DNA from: Betaproteobacteria bacterium
GTDB taxonomy: Bacteria; Pseudomonadota; Gammaproteobacteria; Burkholderiales; Burkholderiaceae_C
DNA: 64,000 bases
Direction: 5' to 3'
Assembly: GCA_016704535.1 (NCBI GenBank)
Contig: JADIZZ010000002.1
Location: 372,001 to 436,000 of the forward strand
This document shows positions 15,282 to 23,800 of this stretch, one piece after another. The notes beneath the pieces were generated by a model, which saw only the letters and a program-made list of their open reading frames with translations, made no database searches and was not told the DNA's origin. How positions within the stretch are numbered: the stretch's first letter is position 1; each line of letters starts with the position of its first letter. A program made the position numbers and the translations under genes.

Positions 15282-17207
15282 TCAGGCCCCGATGACGCCG
15301 CCGTCGATGCGCCTTATGACCACGGTCGACGAGCGCGGCCGGCCCGCCGGATGGAAGTCCGGCCAGTTCGAGAACTGACGCGGGTTGCTGCCGTTGCGCG
15401 GCGCACCCGAGCCGGGGTGCTGGACGTTGACGAACATCGTGCGGCCGTCGGGCGCCCAGGTGCAACCGGTGATCTCGCACTGCGGCGGGCCGACCAGGAA
15501 GCGCCGTACCTCGCCGCTTACCGGGTTGCAGGCCAGCAGCACGTTGTTGCCCAGGCGAGCGTACTCGCCGCGGCCGTTGGCTTCGTGGTCGGTGCCGATC
15601 CACAGCACGCCGCGGTCATCGAAGGCGATGGTGTCGGGGCCGGCCATGGCGTCGCCCTTGACGTTGCCCTTGGCGTCGGCGCGGGCGTTGGCCGGGTCGC
15701 CGGCCAGCAGCAGGTGGTTCCACTGGAAGCTCTCGCCCGAGAAATCGCCGTCTTCCTTCCAGCGGATGATCTGGCCCATGGTGTTGTTCGCCCTCGGGTT
15801 GGCGGCGTCGACACCCGGTCTGCCGCCCGCGCCGCGCGCGGTGTTGTTGGTCAGCGTGCAGTAGACCCAGCCGGTGTGCGGGTCGATGGCCAGCCATTCG
15901 GGACGGTCCATCTTGGTGGCGCCCAGCAGGTCGGACGCCTGGCGGGCCTTGATCACCACTTCGCCGGGGTCGGCGAAGCCGTTGGCGGCCATCAGCGGAC
16001 CGCTGCCGTTGGCGCCGGCATGCACCAGCGGCAGCCAGCGGCCGCTGCCGTCGGCGTCGAAGCGCGCCACGTAGAGCGTGCCGTGGTCCAGCAGTGTGGC
16101 GTTGGCCTGGGCCGCGGTCTTGCCGTGGCCGGCGGGCGCGATCTTGTCGCGGCTGACGAACTTGTAGATGTATTCGAAGACCGCGTCCTCGCCCGAATAG
16201 ACGACGGCACGCCCATCCTTCGTCACCGCGACCCATGCGCCTTCGTGTGCCGCGCGGCCCAGCGCGGTGCGCTTGACGGGGGTGCTCGTCGGATCCATCG
16301 GGTCGACTTCCACGATCCAGCCGAAGCGGTTGGGCTCGTTGGGATGGCGCACGGTATCGAAGCGCTCGTCGAATTCGGGCCAGCGGTACCACGTGGCCTT
16401 GCGGATGCCCCAGCGCTTCTCGTGCGCAGTCGGCACGTCGGCCGCGGTGAAGTAGTTGGCCCAGTTTTCCTCGCCCGACAGGTAGGTGCCCCAGGGCGTC
16501 TTGCCGCTGGCGCAGTTGCCGATGGTGCCCAGCACGGTGCGGCCGGCCGGGTCGGCCGCGGTCTTCATCATCGCGTGGCCGGCTGCCGGGCCGCCGATAG
16601 AGAAGGGCGACAGCGCGGTGAAGCGCCGTGCATACCGCGAAGGCCTGACCATGTCCCAGCCCGCGTCGCGCTGTTCGATCTCGATCACGCTGATGCCGTG
16701 CGCGGCCTGCGACTTGCGCACCTTCTCCAGGCTCCAGTTCGTCTGGCCGTCGGGGTGCAGCAGGCCTTCGTCGGTGTACTCCTGGTTCACCGCCAGCAGG
16801 CCGCGGCGTGAACCGTCGAGCGCAAAGTAGTCCAGGCCGTCGTGATGCATGCCCATCTGCACGGCCTGCTCGGCGGCGCTGTTGCCGGCGTCGAACCTGA
16901 AGGCCGGCATCGCGCCGGCGATGCCCACCGGCTCGCCCCAGGGCGCCAGCGGCGTGGCCGTGTAGCCGGGCGGCACGACCACGCTGTCGGCTGCCGACGC
17001 CGCCACCGGCGTGAAGCCCAGCGTCGGCCCGCCGCCGCCCGCGCCGGCGGGCCCTGCCGCGCAGCCGGCCACGGGCGCCAGCAGCGCACCCAGCGACAGG
17101 CCCAGGCCGCCGCGCAGCAGCACACGCCGTGCGGGGTCGGACACATCGTGGATGCTGGGGTTGGAGGAGCGGTTGCTGTCCTCCATCGTGCTGAAATCTT
17201 TGGCCAT
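15282..17207 (-). CDS. PhoX-family (DUF839) Tat-exported phosphatase
   Basis: A 641-residue PhoX-type protein. PhoX enzymes are calcium- and iron-dependent periplasmic alkaline phosphatases that release phosphate from organophosphates. The N-terminal PARRVLLRGGLGLSLGALL is a twin-arginine signal, followed by the VAGCAAG lipobox-like stretch. Family blocks include MGMHHDGLDYFAL, NCASGKTPWGTYLSGEEN, NRFGWIVEVDPMDP, RAAHEGAWVAVTKDGRAVVYSGED and ITGCTWAPDGRTMFVNVQHPG. Activity on phosphate esters is inferred. It is on the same strand as the upstream ABC importer, 70 bp away, and may be co-transcribed. A start at the second Met (17186) is possible. Confidence 0.85.
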   Translation of the reverse strand: MAKDFSTMEDSNRSSNPSIHDVSDPARRVLLRGGLGLSLGALLAPVAGCAAGPAGAGGGGPTLGFTPVAASAADSVVVPPGYTATPLAPWGEPVGIAGAMPAFRFDAGNSAAEQAVQMGMHHDGLDYFALDGSRRGLLAVNQEYTDEGLLHPDGQTNWSLEKVRKSQAAHGISVIEIEQRDAGWDMVRPSRYARRFTALSPFSIGGPAAGHAMMKTAADPAGRTVLGTIGNCASGKTPWGTYLSGEENWANYFTAADVPTAHEKRWGIRKATWYRWPEFDERFDTVRHPNEPNRFGWIVEVDPMDPTSTPVKRTALGRAAHEGAWVAVTKDGRAVVYSGEDAVFEYIYKFVSRDKIAPAGHGKTAAQANATLLDHGTLYVARFDADGSGRWLPLVHAGANGSGPLMAANGFADPGEVVIKARQASDLLGATKMDRPEWLAIDPHTGWVYCTLTNNTARGAGGRPGVDAANPRANNTMGQIIRWKEDGDFSGESFQWNHLLLAGDPANARADAKGNVKGDAMAGPDTIAFDDRGVLWIGTDHEANGRGEYARLGNNVLLACNPVSGEVRRFLVGPPQCEITGCTWAPDGRTMFVNVQHPGSGAPRNGSNPRQFSNWPDFHPAGRPRSSTVVIRRIDGGVIGA

Positions 17208-17277
17208 GGCGCTTGCCGGAACTCTGAACTGCGGATGCGATGGCCGACATTCTGAACCTGCGCCCCCGCGGCGCGCG

Positions 17278-18081
17278 TCACAGCTTCTCGGTCTCCCCGG
17301 CGCGCGGCTGCCACTTCATCAGCCGCTTCTCGACGCGCCCGACGGCGGCGTCGATGAGCAGCGCAAACGCCGTCAGCACCAGGATGCCGGCCATCACGGT
17401 GTTGATGTCGAAGGTGCCTTCGGCTTGCAGGATCAGATAGCCCACGCCCTGGCTCGACCCGAGGTACTCGCCCACCACCGCGCCGACGAAGGCCAGGCCG
17501 ACGCTGGTGTGCAGGCTGGAAAACACCCAGCTCGTGGCGCTGGGCAGGTAGACGTGGCGCAGCAGCTGCTTGCGGTTGGCGCCCAGCATGCGCGCGTTGG
17601 CCAGCACCACGGGGCTGACCTCCTTCACGCCTTGGTAGACGTTGAAGAAGACGATGAAGAAAACCAGCGTCACGCCCAGGGCCACCTTGCTGGCGATGCC
17701 CAGGCCGAACCAGACGCTGAAGATCGGCGCCAGGATGATGCGCGGCATGCTGTTCAGCGCCTTCACGTAGGGCTCGAGGATGGCGCTGGCCATCGGGCTC
17801 AGCGCCAGCCACAGCCCCGCGCCCAGGCCCAGCACCGAGCCGACGCCGAAGGCCAGCAGCGTTTCGACCAGCGTCACCGCCAGGTGGCGGTAGATGTCGG
17901 CCTCGGTAACGAACCAGACCCAGATGCGCGCCAGCACCTTCAGCGGTTCGCCGAAGAAGAAGGCGGCCTGGCGGTCGTTGTCGAACATCAGGTTCGGCAG
18001 CAGGCCGGGTGTCGTCATCGCCCACCAGAAGGTGAACAGCGCGACCAGCAGGCTGGCCTGCCACAGGCGCAGGTACTTCAT
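17278..18081 (-). CDS. NitT/TauT-type ABC transporter permease
   Basis: A 267-residue inner-membrane permease of the SsuC/TauC class with about six membrane segments. The coupling EAA loop is at NARMLGANRKQLLRHVYLPSA, and LVETLLAFGVGSVLGLGAGL is the usual first core block. Its ATG overlaps the stop of the ATPase gene by four bases (ATGA), so the two are translationally coupled. The substrate class (nitrate, sulfonate, thiamine precursor, riboflavin) cannot be settled from sequence. Confidence 0.9.
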   Translation of the reverse strand: MKYLRLWQASLLVALFTFWWAMTTPGLLPNLMFDNDRQAAFFFGEPLKVLARIWVWFVTEADIYRHLAVTLVETLLAFGVGSVLGLGAGLWLALSPMASAILEPYVKALNSMPRIILAPIFSVWFGLGIASKVALGVTLVFFIVFFNVYQGVKEVSPVVLANARMLGANRKQLLRHVYLPSATSWVFSSLHTSVGLAFVGAVVGEYLGSSQGVGYLILQAEGTFDINTVMAGILVLTAFALLIDAAVGRVEKRLMKWQPRAGETEKL

Positions 18082-18902
18082 GCCACCGCCTTCACCTGCA
18101 GCTGCTGCGCGTAACCCTTCAGGACTTCGTCGCGCAGCACGGCCCAGATGGCGGCGTGCAGCTCGATGAAGCGCGCCGTGGTCTTGATCTCGGTGACATC
18201 GCGAGGACGCGCCATGTCGATGACAAACTCACCGATCGGGTGGCTGGCCGGGCCGGCGCTGAGCACCACGACGCGGTCGCTCATCGCGATGGCTTCGTCG
18301 AGGTCGTGGGTGATGAAAAGCACCGCCTTGCGCTTCGCCTGCCACAGCGCCAGCACCTCGTTTTCCATCAGCTGCCGCGTCTGGATGTCGAGCGCCGAGA
18401 AGGGCTCGTCCATCAGGATGATGTCGGGGTCGAGCGCCAGCGTCTGCGCCAGGCTCGTGCGCTTCCTCATGCCACCCGAGAGCTGGTGCGGGTAGCGGTC
18501 GCCGAAGCCGCCCAGGCCGACGCGGCGCAGCCACTCCTCGGCGCGCGGCTTCGCGTCGGCCGCGCCGCGGAACTCCAGCCCGGCCATGACGTTGCCCAGG
18601 GCGGTGCGCCAGGGCATCAGGCTCTCGGCCTGGAACATGTAACCGGCGCGCGGGTTCACGCCGGCCAGCGGCTGGCCGAAGACCTGCACACTGCCCGTGC
18701 TGGGCGCCAGCAACCCGGCCGCGACGTTCAGCAGCGTGCTCTTGCCGCAGCCGGTCGGGCCGACGACGCTGACGAACTCGCCGGCGCCCACGGTCAGCGT
18801 GACATCGCGCACCGCGGTGTAGCGCTGCCCGGGGGCGTCCTTGCTGACGAAGGTGCAGGACACGTCCCGCAGCGCCAGCGCCGCCGCTGATGCGTCGGCC
18901 AC
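18078..18902 (-). CDS. NitT/TauT-type ABC transporter ATPase
   Basis: A 274-residue ATP-binding subunit. Walker A is GPTGCGKSTLLN, the Q-loop MFQAESLMPWRTALGNV is typical of the Ssu/Tau group, the signature is LSGGMRKRTSLAQTL, Walker B IILMDEPFSALD and the switch FITHDLDEAIAMSD. The start is GTG 18902, two bases after the stop of the binding-protein gene and in frame with the conserved N-terminus (ALALRDVSCTFVS). It energises import across the inner membrane with the overlapping permease. Confidence 0.92.
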   Translation of the reverse strand: MADASAAALALRDVSCTFVSKDAPGQRYTAVRDVTLTVGAGEFVSVVGPTGCGKSTLLNVAAGLLAPSTGSVQVFGQPLAGVNPRAGYMFQAESLMPWRTALGNVMAGLEFRGAADAKPRAEEWLRRVGLGGFGDRYPHQLSGGMRKRTSLAQTLALDPDIILMDEPFSALDIQTRQLMENEVLALWQAKRKAVLFITHDLDEAIAMSDRVVVLSAGPASHPIGEFVIDMARPRDVTEIKTTARFIELHAAIWAVLRDEVLKGYAQQLQVKAVA

Positions 18903-18904
18903 GG

Positions 18905-19933
18905 TCAGCCCTTCGGGTACTTGGCGTTGGCCTTCTTCACGAAGTCGTTGGTCCACACCGCGGCCAGGTCGAGCTTGGCCTTGGCGATCTCGGCGTCGAT
19001 GCTGGCCAGCGCGCGGAAGGCGGTGTCGGCGCCCTTCTCCGGGAAGCTGCCGTCGGGCGACAGCGCGCCCCGCGCGGCGAGGAAGGCGTCGATGTAGACG
19101 GCGCGGTCGCCGAGCAGGTAACCCTCGGGCACGCTCTTGATGATGTCGCCCGGGCCGGCGGCCTGGATCCACTTGTCGGCGCGCACGATGGCGTTGGCCA
19201 GCGCCTGCGTGGTGGCAGGGTTCTTGTCGATGAAGGCCTGCGGTGCATACAGGCAGGCCGCGGGCATCGGGCCGCCGAAGACCTTTTCCGACTCGGCCAG
19301 GATGCGCGTGTCGCTGACGATCTTCAGGTCGCCGCTGCGCTGCAGCAGCGTGATCACCGGGTCGAGGTTGCTGATGGCGTCGATCTGCCCGGCGCGCATC
19401 GCCGCCACCGCGCCCTGTGCCGCGCCGACGCCGATGATCGACACGTCGGACGGCTTCAGCCCGGCCTTGGCCAGGATGAAGTTCACCATCACGTTGGTCG
19501 AGCTGCCCGGCGCCGTGACGCCGATCTTCTTGCCCTTCAGATCGGCCACGGTCTTGAAGTTGGGCATCGTCTTCGGGTTGACGCCCAGCACGATCTGTGG
19601 CGCGCGGCCCTGCAGCACGAAGGCGCGCATGCGCTGGCCCTTGGCCTGCATGTTCACGGTGTGCTCGAAGGCGCCGCTGACGACGTCGGCGCTGCCGCCG
19701 ACGACGGCCTGCAGAGCGCGCGCGCCGCCGGCGAAGTCGACGATGGTGACGTCCAGGCCCTCGTCCTTGAAGTAGCCGCGCTGCTCGGCGATGGTCAGCG
19801 GCAGGTAATACAGCAGGTTCTTGCCGCCCACGGCCACCGTCAGCTTGGGCTTCTCGAGCGCCTGCGCGCGCAGGAAGGCCGGCGCGGCCAGCAGGGCGGC
19901 CGATGTGGCCTGCAGCAGGTGTCGTCTTTGCAT
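18905..19933 (-). CDS. NitT/TauT-type ABC substrate-binding protein (NMT1/SsuA-like)
   Basis: A 342-residue periplasmic binding protein. The start MQRRHLLQATSAALLAAPAFLRAQA at 19933 follows AAGGAGAC and gives a clean signal peptide; an in-frame ATG at 19960 is rejected. LTVAVGGKNLLYYLPLTIAEQRGYFKDEGLDVTIVDF and GVTAPGSSTNVMVNFIL are typical of the SsuA/NMT1 fold, which captures small anions, sulfonates or aromatic compounds. First gene of the three-gene importer operon. The ligand is unknown. Confidence 0.9.
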   Translation of the reverse strand: MQRRHLLQATSAALLAAPAFLRAQALEKPKLTVAVGGKNLLYYLPLTIAEQRGYFKDEGLDVTIVDFAGGARALQAVVGGSADVVSGAFEHTVNMQAKGQRMRAFVLQGRAPQIVLGVNPKTMPNFKTVADLKGKKIGVTAPGSSTNVMVNFILAKAGLKPSDVSIIGVGAAQGAVAAMRAGQIDAISNLDPVITLLQRSGDLKIVSDTRILAESEKVFGGPMPAACLYAPQAFIDKNPATTQALANAIVRADKWIQAAGPGDIIKSVPEGYLLGDRAVYIDAFLAARGALSPDGSFPEKGADTAFRALASIDAEIAKAKLDLAAVWTNDFVKKANAKYPKG

Positions 19934-20034
19934 GTCCGTCTCCTTCGTTGTTCGGGGCATCGCGGTGATTTTCGCCCACCACCGGGGCGGCGCCCATCGG
20001 GTCGGGCCCCCGGGGCTGGCGCGACAATGCAGTC

Positions 20035-20799
20035 ATGGCCACTGCACCGCTTCTGCTCATCACCGGCGCCAGCCGCGGCATCGGCGCCGCCACGGCGCGC
20101 CTGGCCGCCGCCCAGGGTTGGGAAGTCGCCATCAACTATGCGCACGACGAGGCCGCTGCCGACGCCGTGGCCGACGCTGTGCGTGCCCTGGGCCAGCGTG
20201 CTTTGACTCTGTGTGCCGACGTCGCCGACGAAGGCCAGGTGCGCGCGATGTTCGCCACGCTCGACCGCCACGCGCGCGACGGCGGAGGGTCTCTTGCCGG
20301 TCTGGTGAACAACGCCGGCGTGGTGGACGTGGCCGCGCGGCTGGACGAGATGAGCGGCGTGCGACTGCAGCGTATGCTGGCCATCAACGTCTTCGGCACC
20401 CTGGTCTGCGCCCGTGAGGCCGTGCGCCGCATGAGCACGCGCCACGGCGGCACCGGTGGCGCCATCGTCAATCTCAGCTCTGCGGCCGCACGGCTCGGCG
20501 CGCCTTCGCAGTATGTCGATTACGCCGCGGCCAAGGGCGCGGTGGACAGCTTCACCGTCGGGCTGGCGCGCGAAGTGGCGGGCGAGGGCGTGCGCGTGAA
20601 CGCCGTGCGGCCCGGCATCATCGACACGGAGATTCATGCCAGCGGGGGCCAGCCTGACCGCGCGCGCCGGCTGGCGCCCACGGTGCCCATGCAGCGCCCC
20701 GGCAGCGCCGACGAGGTGGCGCAGGCCATCGCGTGGCTGCTCTCGCCGGCGGCCAGCTACACCACCGGCGCCATCGTCGACGTCACCGGCGGGCGCTGA
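20035..20799 (+). CDS. Short-chain dehydrogenase/reductase (FabG-like)
   Basis: A 254-residue NAD(P)-dependent SDR of the classical type. The cofactor motif TGASRGIG starts at residue 10, NNAG is at 92-95, the catalytic Ser lies in IVNLSSAAAR and Tyr163-x3-Lys167 in YVDYAAAKG. The C-terminus AIVDVTGGR is the usual FabG-like end. The basic residue after the first Gly loop suggests NADPH. Substrate unknown. It stands alone, 6 bp from the convergent end of the giant CHAT gene. Confidence 0.92.
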   Translation: MATAPLLLITGASRGIGAATARLAAAQGWEVAINYAHDEAAADAVADAVRALGQRALTLCADVADEGQVRAMFATLDRHARDGGGSLAGLVNNAGVVDVAARLDEMSGVRLQRMLAINVFGTLVCAREAVRRMSTRHGGTGGAIVNLSSAAARLGAPSQYVDYAAAKGAVDSFTVGLAREVAGEGVRVNAVRPGIIDTEIHASGGQPDRARRLAPTVPMQRPGSADEVAQAIAWLLSPAASYTTGAIVDVTGGR

Positions 20800-20805
20800 G
20801 GCTCT

Positions 20806-23800
20806 TCAGTCACCCCGGCCGTCGGCATAGGCCTGCAGCTTCGCCTGCAGCTTCCGCGCGGCCTCGGCTTCGTCGCCATGGGCCTCCGCGGCGTAGGCTC
20901 CCAGAACGAAGCGTGCCTGGTCGGCCACTGAACCCCACGGCTTGACGCCCGCCACGCGGCTGTGCAGTTCCGCGTAAGCGGCGATGAGGCCCGCCAGTGC
21001 GCCGCCGAGGCGCCCCTCGGCCACCGCCACGTAGACGTCGAGCTCGATGGCGCCGGCATGGCACCAGAAGTCGGGGTCGTTCGCGGCCTTGGCGCGCAGG
21101 CTGTGCCGAGCCGCGGCCGTGGCCTCGGGGTGGAAGCCGGGCCAGTCGCTGCGGCCCAGGTGGGCCACCAGCTCCAGCGCCATGCGGTTCAGCGCCGGGT
21201 AGAAATGCAGCTCGGGCACCTGCGTCGCGGCCGCCAGGGCCTCGGCGCGCCGGTAGGCCTCGGCCGCGGCGCGCAGCGATGCGTTGGCCTGTGTCGGACG
21301 TCCGGCCCGCGCCTCGAGCATGCCCATGCGTTTGTGCGCCGACCCGCACAGGCTGTGGCGTGCCATCGTCGGCTGCAGCGCGGCCAGCGTCTCCAGGTGG
21401 CGCAGGGCCAGAGCGATCTCGCGGCGCGCGTCGTTCAGCGCCGCGTCGTCCCGGGCCGTGCTCGCCCGTGCCCAGCCGCGGCGCGCGCGCAGGTTGCCCA
21501 GCTGCTCGTGCGCCTTCACCGACGCGCTGGCGTCGTTGCACAGCAGCGCGCGGGCGTACCAGTCGATGGCGGTGTCGCGGTCGCCGGCTTCGGCATAGGC
21601 CAGGCCGAAGGCTTCGGCCACCGCACCCATGCCACCCCACAGCGAGCCGAAGCGCGCCTCGAGGTGGCGCACCTTCTCCAGCTGCGTCGGGCCGTCGGCG
21701 CGCATGAACTTCGACTTCACGGCCTGCTCCTCCAACGCCAGCGCCAGCCCCATCGGCGAGGCCACGCCCTCGAATTCCTCGCGCGGCGGCAGCGCGGTGC
21801 TGGCGGCCTCGTCGGCGCTGCGGCGGTAGGTCCAGTTGGGGTCGCCGTAGGCCTGGTAGGCGGCCCAGGTGTTGCTGTTGCGGTCGGCGTTCCAGCAGGC
21901 CTCGCGCGCCAGCGCCACAGCGGTGATGAAGGGCTTGCGCTCGAGGATCTGGCGGTAGAAGGTGGTGGCGAAGACCTGCGCCGGCTCGTCGTCCACCGCC
22001 CAGCCGGCGGCGATGACGCAGCGCACGCCGATCTCGATCAGCGAATCGGCCACGCCCCAGGCGAACTCGGCGCGATTGGGCGGCGTGCGCAGCACCTGCG
22101 CGGCGTCGCGCGCGGCGAGGTGGCAGCAGTTGACGAAGACCAGCTCGGGCACGGTGCGCATGCTCTTGATCTCGTCGCTGCCCAGGAACGCACCCTCCGA
22201 CAGCACGACGCCACCCTTGCTCGTCACCTTGCCGGTGGCGGCGTCGCGCACCACGGCCTCGCCATGGCCGGCGATGTGCACGATGCGGTAGCGGCGCTCG
22301 AACAGCGCGTTGATGATGCTCGACGCGTCGCTGCCGTCGACCAGTGCCGTGACACGCTGCGCCTGCAGCCCGCCTGGGCCCGACAGCGCAGCGACCACGG
22401 CCTCGGCTTCGTGGCGCGCGCCCGGCAGTTCGGCGTAGACCGTGGTGTCGACCTGCGGTTCACCGATGACGAGCACGGCGTCGTCGACACTGGCGTCCTG
22501 CACCACCTGGCGGTAGTTCTCCTGGCGCAGCTTGCGCAGCAGCTGGGTGCGGATGGACCAGGGCCGGTCGTCGGCGCTGCCGTCCTCGCCCCGTGTGTCC
22601 AGCAGTTCCCAGGGAATGGCGGCGGTGCGCTCGTCCAGTTCCAGCAGCATGCGGCTGGTACCTGCGAGGAAGGGTTCGACCTCCGGGGGCACCAGCAGCT
22701 GGAACAGGGTGCGGCCCAGCCGCGTATCCTGGCTGCTGGCGGTGGAGGCGCGCGCCACAAGGGCACGCAGCAGCTTGCCTTGTGTGCTCTGCGCCTTGAC
22801 CTCGGTGCGCGCACGCTTGGTGTCGAGGGCAAAGGCCACGGTGTCGTCGCTGGGGCTGAGCGCGGTGATGAAGTCGTAGTCGGCACCACGGTACCCGCTG
22901 TCCATCTGCCGCCGCAGTGAACCGACACCACTGTGGATGGTGGGCGTGATGTCGAAACGGCCCGGTGCCGAGGCGGCCAGCACCTGCAGGCCCTGCCAGG
23001 CGTCGGACGCGCGTTCGAGGTAGAGCTCCACCAGCGTCAGCTCGCCCACCAGCGGCCAGCCGCTGGCTTGCATGCGGTTGTTGGCTTCGAGCACACCCTG
23101 GGCGACAGCGCGCGCGGCATTGCTGGCGTTCATGCCGGCGCCGCCACTGCCCATCAACGTGGCCGCCAGGTCCACGACTGCCGGCGCGCCACCGGCCTCG
23201 GCCATGCGCTGGGCCCAGGCCATCGTGCCCTGGCGCACGGTGCGCACGAGCTCCTGTTCGGTGAGCTTGCCCTCGCTGCCCATGCCCACCACGATGACGC
23301 ACCCCGGCTGCGGTGCGCGCCACGGGTTGTCGGGGTCGGTGCGGGCGTTCAGGAAGAGCTGGTGCGTGCCCGGCCCGTCGGGGTAGAGGCCGGCGTTCAG
23401 CGCCGCGCGCATGCCGCCGCCGATCAGCGTGTTGACCACCGCCTCGCTGCCCGTCAGCGAAAGCGAGCGCGAGTGACCCACCATCAGCGGCTGCCTGACG
23501 AAGCAGAGGTTGCCGTTGATCACGGTGACCCGCAGTGCCGCGCCGTGTGGCCCGGCCGGGATGTCGGCCAGGAGCGTAGGGCAGGCGAAGACCGAGGCCT
23601 CGGTGTCGGCCGGGCGTGCGCTGTTGCGCGCGCGCGAGGGCCGGCTGCGCACGTGCACCGGTGCCGCAGGGCCCGCGCTGCCGCGGCCGCCACGGGAATC
23701 CGGGGCGGCATCGGCCAGGCGCGACAGGCGCGTGGTGTCGCCACGCGTCAGCAGTTCCAGGTAGGCGTCGAAGGCATCCTCGGCGTCGGGCAGGCTGCCG

